A stretch of 64,000 nucleotides of DNA from Adenophora triphylla var. japonica (GCA_022495995.1 JAFEMH010002444.1:62001-126000), one strand, 5' to 3'. Shown: positions 1 through 11,442, numbered from the stretch's first letter. The notes: generated from the sequence alone by a model not told the origin. Translations and numbers: made by a program.

Positions 1-845
1 GTTGGAGAAAAATATGAAAGAAAAGGAGTCTAAGTCGGAGGAGTTGGTGAGATCAAGTAGGAAAATCGTGGAGGAGTTTCTGTTGAGCTGGGCGACCGCC
101 CATGGTGGTGGTGGGCGACCGCCCACATGGACAGAAAGTATGGCTCGGGGGAATTCCAACTTGGGCGACCGCCCATGGCGTGTTGGGCGACCGCCCATGT
201 CTCGGGGTGGGAATTTCTGCAGCTGATTTGTTTCCTATTTTGATACAATCTCTTCTTGCAAAGGTGAGTGGTATAAGCCGGTTGGACCACGTGGGAAGAG
301 GAGGACTTCTCGCAAACGACGGATGAGGGGTAAGGAGGATGTTTTACTCTACCAACAACATCAAATTTCGTTTCGGGTGGGAGCAAGAGGCTTGGAGACC
401 GGCCTGTTGGTGTAAAAAGGAGAGACATCAATAAACGGTGTGTTAGGGTGGAGAGGTGACAATGTGTAGCTGGCCAGCAAGGAGACAGTCACAAGTACCT
501 AACAGAGAGCGAGAAAAAAGACCACAAGAAGACAATGCAAGAAGCAAGGTGTGTCCGAGTTTCATGGGGAGCATTGCAAGGGGAGTGGATCTAGGAGGGA
601 GAAGGCGAAGTTAGTCTTGCAAATAAATCAAGGTAGAAGTTGATTTGGGGAGGCAAGAAGGATCTAACACGGAGAGGTTGAAGCGTCGCTTGGTTTCAAC
701 TCGCCTTATTACTTGGGCGTGGAGGCTCATGGTGGAGGAGCGTGGAGGCTCAACATGGTGGTGTAAAATATTTGGTGGATCATTCTCAGGTGGGAGTATG
801 ATGGGAGCATGTCACAATGGTGGTTTATGTCTCCAGGTGGGAGAT
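1..845 (+). mobile_element. Retroelement-derived sequence 5' of a Copia-type LTR
   Basis: No gag or pol coding sequence is recognisable here. The stretch runs into a purine-rich tract and then a TGTTGGG LTR start at 846, so it is read as the 3' interior of a Copia-like element. It holds four copies of the quasi-palindrome GGGCGACCGCCCA between about 91 and 200; the LTR itself has two more. Short open frames here follow these repeats and are not credible genes. The boundary on the left lies outside the window. Confidence 0.45.
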
Positions 846-1575
846 TGTTGGGATTGGAGCCAAAATCAAGGAGAGGATCAAAACCATGGAGGAGCAGAAA
901 ATCGGAGGGACTGTCGAGGTGGGCGACCGCCCATAGAGGAGGTGGGCGACCGCCCAGTAGAACAGATTGTGGCGGACGGTTTTTCTGCAAGGGGCGTGTG
1001 AGGAGTTTTGGAAGTGGAATTAATTTGGTAACAAATTAGTATTCCTAATTTATGTGATACTCCTTCCATGTCAAGGACTCCGGGTAAATCAGGTTTTGAT
1101 TAGGTGTAAGTTTTGTATCCCTATAAATATATTGTGACTACCACCATAATATTTGTACCAAAAAGGGGAGAAAGTTAGGATATTAAGGAGAGCCACAAAG
1201 TAGTATCTAGGAGGGAGCCGGGGGCCTAGGAGATCCATGGGGGCGATCCTACAACCCGGCCATGACTGTGTTATTTTGTGCGTTCTTGGAGAGGTGAAAT
1301 AATATATATGAGAGATTGCTCATGGAGAGTTACTATGCTAGATCTGTGTGAGTGCATATGTAAAGTTGTAATCCTTCATATATTATTATAGTGATATCCT
1401 GGCTTGGTGCCTCCGAATGTAGCCACAGGTGGTGGTGAACCGGGTTAACAATTCGTGTGTTCTTGTGTGTGTGGTGTTCTTGTTCTTTCATATATCATGT
1501 GTTGATTTATTTTCTCCAAGTTGATGACTGCTAGTATGGGCTAGTGGATGAGGTGATCCCCCCAATTTCACAACA
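846..1575 (+). mobile_element. Copia-type LTR (3' LTR)
   Basis: The segment begins TGTTGGGATT directly after a polypurine-like tract (GGTGGGAGAT) and ends CCAATTTCACAACA, giving the TG...CA ends of a retrotransposon LTR, with TGTTG/CAACA short inverted ends. Its interior has a CTATAAATA box-like stretch near 1121 and a GT-rich downstream half typical of an LTR U5. Two GGGCGACCGCCCA motifs lie at about 920-955. The partner LTR is not in the window, so no target duplication can be checked. Confidence 0.6.
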
Positions 1576-1650
1576 ATAGTAACAATATAAATAAACTTAA
1601 TCACATAATAAACCAGCATGGAAAACTGTTCACAAAGATCAATTTAGAAA

Positions 1651-1653
<3 letters not shown>

Positions 1654-1683
<30 letters not shown>
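1654..1683. repeat. (TA)n microsatellite
   Basis: About 15 TA units directly abut the first Stowaway MITE. TA is the Stowaway target, so the run may have served as its insertion site. Confidence 0.9.
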
Positions 1684-1684
<1 letters not shown>

Positions 1685-1918
1685 TCCCTCCGTCCCATTA
1701 ATAACTTCACCTTTTGCCATTTTGGGTGTCTCATTTAAAGCTTCACCTTTTCTTTTTTGGCAAAGAATCTTTACTATTTTCTTCACTCATTATCTCTCTT
1801 ATTTCACTATTATACTCACAACACTTTTCAAATTTACTATTACACTCACAACATTTTCTTCATCTTTAATGTGCGTGCCGAAACCAAAATGGTGAATTAA
1901 ATATTGGGATGGAGGGAG
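1684..1918. mobile_element. Stowaway-type MITE
   Basis: Starts CTCCCTCCGTCCC and ends GGGATGGAGGGAG, flanked by TA on both sides. These are the ends and target of the Tc1/mariner-related Stowaway MITEs. It has no coding capacity. Confidence 0.85.
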
Positions 1919-1928
1919 TATATATATA

Positions 1929-2204
1929 CTCCCTCCGACCCAATAAAAGCTTCACTAATTATCTAAAAGGGCGTTCCGTTAGAAGCTTCACCTTTTCTTT
2001 TTTGGCAAAGATCTTTACTATTTTCTCCACTCATTCTCTCTTCTACATTATTTTAATACTCACAACACCATTATAATTTACTATTCCCTCCACTAATTCT
2101 CTTTCCTATTTTTAAATAACAGTCACAATATTTTTTTTTCTCTTCCATTTTCATAATTTGCATGCCCACCTAAAAGGGTGAAGCATTTATTGAAACGGAG
2201 GGAG
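1929..2204. mobile_element. Stowaway-type MITE
   Basis: Starts CTCCCTCCGACCC and ends ACGGAGGGAG with TA on both sides. It lies only ten bases from the previous copy and shares the internal CTTCACCTTTTCTTTTTTGG segment, so these are two relatives inserted side by side in a TA run. Confidence 0.85.
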
Positions 2205-2587
2205 TATATATATACAAACAGAAAAATAATATAAAGTCAGCAATTTGATGACAGATGAGTTATTCCATTTAAAGTCAAAACTCAACCCCTAGGCCCAGAC
2301 AGACTGCTTCCATAGAAGCTGCAAAAGTTTTTGAACAGTGTTAGAAATATGATTAAAAAAATGTTGGACGTGAAATAGGATAGGATAGGATGGTTATATT
2401 TTATTGATTATAACGATTGTTGTGAATGTGACACATTTTAATTAAAATTATTTTTCCGAATCCGGCCTGCCATCAATGATAACCCTAAAATATTTGTCAA
2501 TTGATAAATCAATCAGTAGTCAAGTTAACTAAAAATAATGAGTTCCCTTCCCTACTTTTTTTTTTTTTTTTTTTTTTTTTGCAATCA
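2205..2587. other. Gene-free AT-rich spacer
   Basis: No gene is seen. It ends with a run of about 25 T (2556-2580) immediately before the MULE insertion site. Confidence 0.6.
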
Positions 2588-2596
2588 TAATTTATT

Positions 2597-3653
2597 GGGC
2601 AAATTGCAATTTTGTTACCTAAGTTGTATCAAGTTTGCAATTTGCTTCCAATATTAAAAAAAGTTGCAAGTCAATTATTAACATTGACATTTTATTGTAA
2701 ATTGGTGTACAAAATAATAAATTGTTAGTTTTTTAACGAAATTAAAGTAATGTGCCATGAAAATAACTTTTTAAGTGGCATGCTAATTATTTCGTAAGAC
2801 AAAAAAATAAATAAAAAATTAATAGTTGTTTAACATCAAAATGATGAAGCTTTATGTCTCTTCGTTAATGAAAATAAAAACGATTCAAAAATAAAATAAA
2901 TTAAAAAATCACCTAAAACATTGTGTGGTGGTGACTGAAGTGCTTGGTAAGTGGTGTTATGGTTGAAATAAACGTGAAAGAGTAGATCTCCGGAGAAACA
3001 CGTTTCTCCATAAGTTATGGAGAAACGTGTTTTTTCAAAAGTTTTGGATATCAGTCTCAAAGGTTCTGGATATCCAGAACCCTTTGATCATGATATTCAG
3101 AAGTTATGTTAGAATGGGACCAACACATACCAACTTTCTGGATATGAACTTAAATAGATTCTGGATATCACTTTCAAAGAGTTCTGGATATCCAGAACAT
3201 TTAATGCTGATATCCAGAAACTTTTCAAAAGGTTCTGGATATCTAATACAAAAATTTCTGAATATCCTTTCAAAAGGTTCTGGATATCCAGAAACTTTCA
3301 AAATGAATAATCAGAAATTTAGAATTGCCCAAGCCAAGGCCATGGGCCAAGGTCATGGCCAATACAAAATTTCTGAATATCCTTTCAAATGGTTCTGGAT
3401 ACCCGTTTTTCCATAATTTATGGAGAAACGCATTTCTCCATAGATTTTGGCAACGTGAAATAGCCAATATGACTCTTAAAAAGTCATGTGATTGACACAT
3501 GATTTGGATTCCATCAAAAAAGTAACATTTTGTTTATTTTACACCAATTAGCAACAAAATATAAATATTAGAAATCAAATTGCAATTTTTTGAATGTTGA
3601 GAGTCAAATTGCAATGATGATACAAAAATAGGCAATCAAATTGCAATTTTCCC
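2597..3653. mobile_element. MULE (Mutator-like, non-autonomous) with 9-bp target duplication
   Basis: Perfect 9-bp direct repeats TAATTTATT flank the element at 2588-2596 and 3654-3662. The ends are imperfect inverted repeats (GGGCAAATTGCAATTT at the left; GGGAAAATTGCAATTT reading inward from the right). A 9-bp duplication with long degenerate terminal repeats is diagnostic of the Mutator superfamily. There is no transposase; the interior holds a family of GGATATCC-centred palindromic repeats. Confidence 0.85.
3046..3412. repeat. Palindromic TTCTGGATATCCAGAA repeat cluster
   Basis: Repeats of GGTTCTGGATAT(CCAGAA), some full palindromes and some half sites, recur about ten times at irregular spacing of 25-60 bp, separated by TTTCAAA-type linkers. 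The cluster is bracketed by inverted copies of GGAGAAACGTGTTT-like sequence near 2992-3035 and 3410-3440. Open frames on both strands here are by-products of the palindromes. Confidence 0.75.
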
Positions 3654-3685
3654 TAATTTATTAACTTATACTTTCAACAGTCAGC

Positions 3686-4202
3686 CAAGGTTCTAAAAAT
3701 CGCTAGGCGGCGAGGTCGGGCCTAGCGCCTAGGCTGGGCCGAGGTAGGGCCTAGGCGGGGCCGCGAATTTACACACATTTTTATATATATTTCATAGTTT
3801 TCTGTCCATAGTGACAAATTCAAGAGAATAAACACAGATTATCATTATGCATAGCCAAAAAAATTTACTCATATTTTTTAGACTAAAAGCCACCACCATA
3901 TTGACTTACATACTGACCTGTTTGATTAGCTGGTACCCCAAATTGTTGAGAACTATTAATTGTGTTTTCCATATAATTTTCAACAGGTGGTGTAGGCTCT
4001 CGAAAATAACCAGGTCCAGCACTATTTCCGCCTAGGCCCCGCCTCGGCCCCACCTAGCCCCGCCTAATCCCGCCCAGCCGCCTAGACCGCCTAGCCCCGC
4101 CTAGACCCGCCTAGCGCCTAATTGCCCCGCCTAGCCATAAATCGCGGCGCCCGGCCTCCGCCTAGCGCCTAGGCGCCGCCTAGGCCGATTTTTAGAACAC
4201 TG
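3686..4202. mobile_element. hAT-type foldback MITE rich in CCTAGGCG
   Basis: The ends are inverted repeats with GTTCTAAAAATCG at the left and CGATTTTTAGAAC at the right, starting CA and ending TG. Flanking octamers CAGTCAGC (3678-3685) and CATTCAGC (4203-4210) match at 7 of 8, as expected for an aged hAT 8-bp duplication. Both arms are dense in GCCTAGGCG and CCGCCTAG units, so the single strand can fold back on itself. It is non-coding. Confidence 0.75.
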
Positions 4203-4263
4203 CATTCAGCAATAAATTATATATTTCCTCCAGAAAAAAAAAAAAGTAAAACGATAATAAGTA

Positions 4264-4548
4264 CTCCCTCCGTCCCGTCCGACTTAGGACATTTTGCCAT
4301 TTTGGGCGTTCCACCCGACTTAGGATGGCCCAAAATGGAAAGTTTATATTAGTTTTATATTAAATGGGACCCACTTGTCATACTCACAACAATAATCCCA
4401 TTACTATTTATCCCACTCATTCTCTCTCCTATTTAATTTTTCACACTCACAACACATCCTCCACTCATTCTCTCTCCTAATATTATAATAGTATTCCTTA
4501 ATCTCTGTGTCGGGAGTGAATGTCCTAAGTCGGACGGAACGGAGGGAG
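4264..4548. mobile_element. Stowaway-type MITE
   Basis: CTCCCTCCGTCCCGTCCG at the left and CGGACGGAACGGAGGGAG at the right, with TA duplication. The inverted repeat extends well inward (CGACTTAGGAC against GTCCTAAGTCG), so this copy is comparatively young. Confidence 0.88.
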
Positions 4549-5011
4549 TATAGATCAGTGACTTTGATACCATTTTAGAATTAGAGATCGAGTAAGAATT
4601 AGAGAAAGACCCAAGTGTGAACATGGGATATAATGAACCGATAATAGACTATATTTAAAGTTTTATTTTAAAATCAATTGGTGATAAAGAGAGTAAATTA
4701 TCAAGTCTATATACTGATCCATGTTTTTCTTTTTAGAAGATTTGGAATAATTGTCTAACAAATACACCCAAAATAAAAAAAAAATGTAATAAAAAATCAG
4801 TAACATTTTAAATTTTTTTTGGAGATTCTTGTGTATAGCGGTCAAATGAGACGGGCAGCGGTCCTAAGAAATTTTCGTCCTTGTCACCATTTTTTTTTTT
4901 AATAGAAATATCTTCGCAAGAATATTAACACAAAAATAAATGTGGATCTAGTCAGATTACTCCGACAGACCCATTGTGATGGAACTCATTTCTTTATAAA
5001 ATAAAATTATA
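4549..5011. other. Gene-free AT-rich spacer
   Basis: Nothing recognisable apart from short A and T runs. Confidence 0.5.
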
Positions 5012-5288
5012 CTACCTCCGTCCCAATATAAGCTACTCATTTTTTTCATTGCACGTAATTTAAGAAAATAAGTGAAAAGAAAAAATATTGTGAGTGTAAT
5101 TTGAAAATAGGAGAAAGAATGAGTGGAGGAAATAGTAAATTATAATGATATTGTGAGTATTAAAATAATGTAGGAGAGAGAATGAGTGGAGGAAATAGTA
5201 AAGATTCTTTGCCAAAAAAGAAAAGTGAAAGCTTTTAACGGGACACCCAAAATGGCAAACTGGAAAGCTTCTACTGGGACAGAGAAAG
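5012..5288. mobile_element. Degenerate Stowaway-type MITE
   Basis: Begins CTACCTCCGTCCC and ends GGGACAGAGAAAG between TA dinucleotides. It contains the family's AATGAGTGGAGGAAATAGT segment and the inverted-repeat-adjacent GGGACACCCAAAATGGC. The end mutations mark an old copy. Confidence 0.75.
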
Positions 5289-5536
5289 TATAAAATTCTT
5301 TTAGTCTCTAAATAAATGTCGATTTTTTTCCTTCAAATTTACTCTTAGTTAAATGCAATTTTTTTTTAAAAAAATGATACTATTTATTTAAAAAAATTGA
5401 TTCATTTAAAGACAGAGTGTATATTATCTATGTAACCATTTTGCTACAAAATGCACCTCATATTAATATTAATATAAGTATTATGGTATAACTAGATAAG
5501 TCGGATAGGCAGCCCAAATTCATTAACATAAATAAC

Positions 5537-6489
5537 TAGAGCTGTCAATTCGAGAATACGGGACGAGACGGGACGGGATGAAATTATGTTGTCCCACAAT
5601 GAAAACGGGATGAGACGGGACGGGACCAAACGGGACGGGACTAAAATACTCCGTCTCATCCCGTCCCATTTGCGGGACGCGGGATCCCGCGGGACCCATA
5701 CGGGACCCGTTGACTAGGAGGGATAAGCGTTGACTACGCGCCAAGGCCACGGCGAAAGCCAAAATGCATTGTACGTTATTCTTTTTAATATTATTCTATT
5801 TTCCTTATAAAAAAAAAGAAGATATTTGAGGTCTCTCAATCAAACAATCGAGAGGTGGTTCTCGGTATTTGATTTCTTCCGTTGAAGATTGCTCAAGATA
5901 TATGTATGGGTGTATTATTTGAATTAAGCACAAAATTATGTTTTCTTACCTTTAAGAAGCATAAAGATTGTGGTGATTATTCTAATTCGAAAGTATTGGT
6001 TATGTAGTGTATACTCATGATAATAATGGTAAGTGCGAGCCTATATCACAGAAATGCATATTACTAGATTATGCAAATAGAATGAAAGATTATAGGTTGT
6101 GGTGTGAGTCTAATTCGCCTAAGTTGTTAATGGAGATAAACATTTTGTTTTTTCTTATGGAAGCATAGCTCTTTTTTTCATGAGCATGAGCATGAACAGC
6201 TCAATGTCAAGGCAACTTTTTTGCATGGTCAACTTGAGGAAGAAATAACCTGCATGCATCAGCTGCTAGAGAAATTTGATATTCAAGGTAAAGAAGACCA
6301 TGTTTGTTTGTTGAAAAATCATCATATGGCTTGAGATATGCGGGACGAAAACGGGACGGGCGGGACCGCACCATGTTGTCCCGTGACGGAAACAGGATGA
6401 GACGGGACGGGACTAAAATACTCCGTCCCATCCCATTCCAAATCTATTATGGGACGTCCCGACGGGACCGTCCCAACTTGACGGCTCTA
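5537..6489. mobile_element. hAT-type element (TAGAGC.GTCAA ends) holding a Copia pol remnant
   Basis: The left end is TAGAGCTGTCAATT and the right end AACTTGACGGCTCTA. Flanking octamers TAAATAAC and AACATAAC match at 6 of 8. Both arms are filled with GGGACGGGAC-type repeats in opposite orientation (CGGGACGGGA at one side, CGTCCCGACGGGACC at the other). The centre, about 5820-6337, is unrelated to the arms and matches a Ty1/Copia pol gene, so the element has either captured or been invaded by a retrotransposon piece. Confidence 0.65.
5880..6337 (+). pseudogene. Ty1/Copia pol remnant (integrase to reverse transcriptase), internally deleted
   Basis: Conceptual translation in shifting frames shows three Copia blocks in order: a DDCSRY-type integrase core segment near 5884; a block resembling CI(F)LGYA...KGYRLW, the C-terminal integrase region, near 6050-6105; and a reverse transcriptase segment resembling VK..FLHG.LEEEI followed by GKEDHVCLLK near 6205-6320. 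Large parts between the blocks are missing, and frameshifts and stops occur throughout. It cannot encode anything. Confidence 0.65.
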
Positions 6490-6509
6490 AACATAACACA
6501 GTTATCACG

Positions 6510-6514
<5 letters not shown>

Positions 6515-6603
<89 letters not shown>
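6515..6603. repeat. (CT)n microsatellite, about 44 units
   Basis: An uninterrupted CT run directly beyond the right end of the hAT element. The long arginine/glutamate and serine/leucine open frames on both strands arise from it and are not genes. Confidence 0.97.
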
Positions 6604-6605
<2 letters not shown>

Positions 6606-6661
6606 CTTCCCAAATCTGCCATTTTCTTTATTTTCTTTGTTGTTAATTTTGATGGTACATA

Positions 6662-6946
6662 CTCCCTCCGTCCCACCCATCTTAAGAAAAATTGAAATGG
6701 CACGGGAATTAAGGAATATTATTATAGTATTAGGAGAGAGAATGAGTGAAAGAAGTGTTGTGAGTGTGAAAAATTAAATAGGAGAGAGAATGAGTGGGAT
6801 GAATAGTGAGTGGATTGTTATTGTGAGTATGACATGTGGGTCCCATTAAATATAAAATTAATAAAAACTTTTCATTTTTGGAATTCTTAAGATCGACGGG
6901 ACGCCCAAAATGGAAAGTTTTCTTAAGATCGGCGGGACGGAGGGAG
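6662..6946. mobile_element. Stowaway-type MITE
   Basis: CTCCCTCCGTCCC to GGGACGGAGGGAG, TA-flanked, with extended inverted repeats (CATCTTAAGAAAA against TTTTCTTAAGATCG). Confidence 0.88.
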
Positions 6947-8009
6947 TATTCAGCAACAATTGAAATTATAAAATTCTCTCATTCGTTAGTTAATAGCGTT
7001 ATTTTCTCTCCCTCGTTGTTGAAAGCCGTTATTTTATCTCTTTTGTGAAAGTCATTGTTTTATCTCTTTTATTGAGAGTATATGTTTTTTTTTTATTTCA
7101 TCTTGCAGTTGCGATGATTTTCGTTTTTTCTCAAAAATAAGTGGATGTAATAGTTCTTATTGTACAAGGATGGCTCATGAATTTCGAGATGTCTGGTAGG
7201 CGTTTACTTGTCAACCCAGATTCTGTATATCAGTGGCTAGCGCAAAATATTATCCGATGAAAAATTTCTTAAATGTCAGATTGAGGCATTGTACAAATTT
7301 TAATTAGAGTGGTATCCACATCTCAAAATTTAGATCGAAATATCATTGTTGTATGTTAAAAATCGAACTGTTATTGATATTTGGGATGAGCATCCGATCT
7401 ATGTGTAATGTCATCTCTTTTTGAATTGTGAATACGATTGAATTTGTCGTTTGCTAAAAAAACACAATTGTCATGAAGAATGTCCTAAGATCCATATTAG
7501 GAACACCCTATTTTATAATTTGTCCTATATTAAATTTGTAAAATAACTGATGAGGCAATGGGATTTAATGAATTCAATAATTAAACTTACTAAACCACCC
7601 ATCCTTGTATCACCTCAAGTAGGGTTGACATAATGGGTATTCCGGATACAATCGGATAATAACCTATTTTATCCATTAATATAAATAGGCAAATGTGGAT
7701 ATTATTCATAATACCCATTTATTTCTAATGGGTATAAATAGATAATACCCACATCTATCCATTAGTTAATGAATAATACCCGAATATGCCTATTATTTAC
7801 CACCTTTCTTTGCTGCCGCCGCCACCACAAGCCCACAACTACAACTGCCGTGACCACCACCCTTGCTACCACAGCCCAAAATTTCAAAACTAGAAAAATT
7901 ACTTTGCACACATTTTTCTTATGCAAAATTGATTTAGTACACAATTACTGTTACATTCCCCTTCTTTTTTTGGCTTAGCATATTATGGTAGTTTTTATTG
8001 CCTTTTTGG
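6947..8009. other. Gene-free spacer with TACCCATTA-rich tract
   Basis: No gene is seen. From 7623 the sequence is rich in ATGGGTAT and TACCCATT segments resembling the left arm of an element; a comparable tract lies at about 12160-12330. A 13-bp repeat TATCACCTCAAGT sits at 7608-7620 and again at 12361-12373. A short GCCGCC/ACCACC tract occurs at 7812-7870. Confidence 0.4.
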
Positions 8010-8530
8010 TAGAGACGTCAATTTGGGATCGTCCCGTCGCGTCATATAAATGGGACGGGACGGGATATTATATTCTAATCCCGTATAAAAGTATGTCTAT
8101 TTGAGACATCTCGTTTGGGATGCGGGATGGGACGGGACGTCACGCATTTTTTAATTTTAATATTTATTTTATTTTATTTTAACCTCAAAGTTATTTTAAC
8201 ACTTAATCTTTAGTTTTTTTTTTTTTTCAACTATACATTGTATTTTGTATTGATTAAGTTGTTTTATGAAATTAAAAAGTTTTGATCTTGTTATATTATA
8301 AAAGATTAATCTTATGTTTTCAATTTAATGTTTTGACATCATATCAGTTGGATTTTAGTTTTATAATATTAGAGTTTTCTTGTTCCCTATTGTCCAGCGT
8401 CCCGAGGTAGATTTGGAACGGGACGAGGTATTTTAAGACCGCAAAGAATTCGGGACGACCCGTCCCGTCCCGCATAGTTGCGAAATATTATAGTTTCGTT
8501 CCGTTCCATTATCTCGAATTGACGGCTCTA
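8010..8530. mobile_element. hAT-type MITE (TAGAG.CGTCAATT ends)
   Basis: Left end TAGAGACGTCAATTTGGGA, right end TCGAATTGACGGCTCTA. Flanks CTTTTTGG and TTTTTTGA agree at 6 of 8. The arms contain inverted GGGACGGGAC repeats as in the element at 5537-6489, so the two belong to one family. The interior is AT-rich and non-coding. Confidence 0.75.
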
Positions 8531-8551
8531 TTTTTTGAGATATTATTCAAC

Positions 8552-9636
8552 GACAAAAACTTGGGTGAGAACATGAAAACCCGTCTCATCCATGAGACGG
8601 GTCGGATCCTGACCCATCACCCGCCCAACAAAGCCAACCCACGCCTCCGCCCAAGCTTTTTGCATATGGGCGGTCGCCTGCCGGAATGGGCGGTCGCCTC
8701 CGGAATCAAATTTCCACATTTGCCTTAAGCCCAATCATTCAGCCAACATAAAGTAATAGTTTATATACATTAAAGTAATAGTTTGTATACATTAAAGTAA
8801 TACATATATACAGAAAAGTAATAATGTTTTTTCCTATGTTTTCTTCGTTTGGCAAAAGTAATACTTATTATAACTAAAATGTAACAAACGTGTTATTTAT
8901 ATATAATAGTATTTGTACATAATTGTAACACATATGTATAGGTATATATGTTTTCATGTAAAAGTATTACATTATCTATAGAAATATGTTACAATTTCAT
9001 CGATCAAAGTGTTACATTTACTTGTATAAACTATTACATTCATATACATGAGTTAGGGAAAAACTATTACTTAAAGTAATACATAGAAAACTTAGGGAAA
9101 AACACTATTACTTTTCTGTATATACTCCCTCCGTCCCGCTAATATTAGCACAAACACTGTTTGCGCGGGAATTAAGGAATATGATATTTTAATAAAATGT
9201 TGTGAGTGTAAAAGAATGAGTGGAGAGAGAATGAGTGGAGGGTGTAATAAATTATAATAGTGTTGTGAGTATTAAAATAATGTAGGAGAGAGAATGAGTG
9301 GGGTTGGGTGAATATTTTATTAATATAAAGTTTCCTTTTTGGGAGTGTGCGGATATTAGTGGGACGCCCAAAAAGGAAAGTGTGCTAATATTAGCGGGAC
9401 AGAGGGAGTATGTATTACTTTAATGTATATAAACTATTACTTTAATGTATACAAACTATTACTTTAAGAGATGGTAACTATTACTTTTTCTCAGAAAAAA
9501 ATAATATAAAAAAAAAATTAAAAAAAAAAAAATGGCCTATAAAAGGCTGCCACGTGGCGGGTCATGCCCCATGAATCATGGATCGACCCGTCTCATGCAT
9601 GAAACGGGTCATACTGTTCTCACAGGAGATCGGCTC
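8552..9636. mobile_element. MULE (non-autonomous) with 9-bp target duplication
   Basis: TTATTCAAC occurs at 8543-8551 and 9637-9645 as a perfect 9-bp duplication. The ends are long imperfect inverted repeats containing GTGAGAACA and ACCCGTCTCAT at the left and ATGAAACGGGTC and TGTTCTCAC at the right. The interior is a set of AAAGTAATAGTTTATATACA-like repeats, interrupted by a Stowaway MITE. Two GGGCGGTCGCC motifs lie at 8668-8700. Confidence 0.85.
9125..9408. mobile_element. Stowaway-type MITE nested in a MULE
   Basis: CTCCCTCCGTCCCGCTAATA to GCGGGACAGAGGGAG with TA duplications. It splits the internal repeats of the surrounding MULE and is therefore younger than it. Confidence 0.88.
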
Positions 9637-9768
9637 TTATTCAACTGGCTCATGTATGTATGGCAATATAGTATATAACATTTCTAATTTCTATTAGAAG
9701 TTGACTTTAAATAATTACTCATTTTTGGCCATATGATGTAATGCTACGAGAAGAATGAGAAATAATTA

Positions 9769-9878
9769 CTCATTTCGTCTCAAAATAATGAGTGTTCAAA
9801 AATTTATAAATTTTCTTTTCTTCAAAAGTAAAATTGTAATTTTTTTGAACTATTTTGTGATGTTTGGGACAGAGAAAG
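9769..9878. mobile_element. Short Stowaway-like remnant
   Basis: CTCATTTCGTCTCAAAATA at one side and GGGACAGAGAAAG-TA at the other resemble decayed Stowaway ends. Most of the interior is missing. Confidence 0.45.
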
Positions 9879-10791
9879 TACATTATACTTCATATGCTCA
9901 TAATAATATTATATTTGTTTCAAAAAATTTGCTAGATTAATTAGTACATTATTTGTGTGAACTATTTTCTAATTTAAAAATGTGACAAATATTTAGGATG
10001 AAGAAAAAGAAAAAGATAACATTTATTATGGTAATACTGGAGTAACATTTAGATAGCTTACTTTTTGTACATATATTTGCTTCTGTTTTCAAACCAACAT
10101 AAAATAAAATGTAGCATTAGGGCCGTTTGGTTCGCAAAATTGACCATTTCGCCGATGGAATGGAATGGTCAATTCCGTTTGACTCATTCCATTGCTGTGT
10201 TTGGTTTAAATTTTTCATTCCTCCGGAATGGCTAATTCCATCGAAGGAAGGAATTAGTCATTTTCTCCATATATGGAAAGAATGCTCAATTCCTTTGAAA
10301 ATGGAATTGTAAAATTTTTTTTTGACCAAAATACCCCCAAACCCAAATCACCCCTATCCCTGCCTACCCACCCCCACCCAGCCCCTGCCCTACCCCACCC
10401 TCACCCCCACCCCCCACCCCCACGAAAAAAAAATAAAAATTTAAAAGACCCCTGCCCAGTGGCGGAGCTAGAAATTAAGTGAAGGGGGGGCAAGAAATTT
10501 TGGAGTGAAGGAATGATGTATGGGGGTTCGGGCAATACTCGAAAAAAAAAAAAAAAAAAATTGGTGTATTTTTTCATATCGAATACAATTTTAGACATAG
10601 TAAAGTATCTGCTTTAATGGTGCCAATAATTCATTCATTGACATCTAATACAATTCGACACACATATAACATAATTTCACATATCAAAAAGTTCAACATA
10701 TATATTTATTTAACGTCTACAAATCACATCTATTAAAAAATCTATTAAAAGAAAAATTATAAATATAGAACATTTTTTTTTTCAAAATATA

Positions 10792-10944
10792 CTTCCTCCG
10801 TCCCACTAAAAGTTAAATTATTTATCAAATTTACACTTTTCTACCAATTATCTCTCTCATACCTTACTCTTTATACTCACAGCCAAATTACATTTAATCT
10901 TTTTGTTTAAAATAAAAATAAAATTGTTAGTGAGACGGAGGAAG
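10792..10944. mobile_element. Short Stowaway-type MITE
   Basis: CTTCCTCCGTCCCACTAAAA to TTAGTGAGACGGAGGAAG, TA-flanked. At 153 bp it is shorter than its neighbours. A partial second end (GTGAGACGGAG) follows at 10992, suggesting a local duplication. Confidence 0.8.
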
Positions 10945-11050
10945 TACACCTACATTTAATCTCATTGTTTAAAATAAAAATGTAATTTTAGTGAGACGGA
11001 GAAAATATAGTCACAATACATATACTTTTTTTTTTTTAAGGAAAATTGTA

Positions 11051-11338
11051 CTCCCTCCGTCCCACGTTAGTTGAGACTAACTTTTTGGGCACACCAATTA
11101 AGGAAAAGTAAGTGAGAGAAAAAGTGAAAGAAAATGTTATGAGTATGAAGAATTAAATAGGAGAGAGAATGAGTGGGAGGAATAGTTAGGAGAGAGAATG
11201 TTGTGAGTGTAAAAGTGAAATAGGAGAGAGAATGAGTGGGGTAAATAGTGAAGATTCCTTTGCCATTTTGGGCAGTCTCAACTAACGTGGGACGGCCCAA
11301 AAGGGAAAGAAGTCTCAACTAACGTGGGACGGAGGGAG
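11051..11338. mobile_element. Stowaway-type MITE (third nesting level)
   Basis: CTCCCTCCGTCCCACGTTAG to CTAACGTGGGACGGAGGGAG, nearly perfect inverted ends with TA duplication, so a young copy. It sits in the hAT element, which sits in the Tourist element. Confidence 0.92.
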
Positions 11339-11442
11339 TATTACATAATAAGTACCAAACAAAAAAAAAAAAAAAAAAAAAAGCAAAAAAAATTGTCAAG
11401 GAGGGCAGCGCCCCCCTCGCTCCCTTCATACCACCGCCCATG

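Larger units (their letters stand above)
10457..11442. mobile_element. hAT-type element (CAGTGGCGGAGC) nested in Tourist
   Basis: Left end CAGTGGCGGAGCTAGAA, right end TTCATACCACCGCCCATG (imperfect inverted repeat). The octamer CCCCTGCC is found on both sides (10449-10456, 11443-11450), the 8-bp duplication expected for hAT, although the host minisatellite itself repeats this octamer. The hAT element at 57497-58322 begins the same way. It carries two Stowaway MITEs. Confidence 0.78.

Noticed and set aside
6304..6777. Open frames with long Ser-Leu or Arg-Glu runs on both strands
   Set aside because: They are translations of the (CT)n microsatellite and adjoining MITE.
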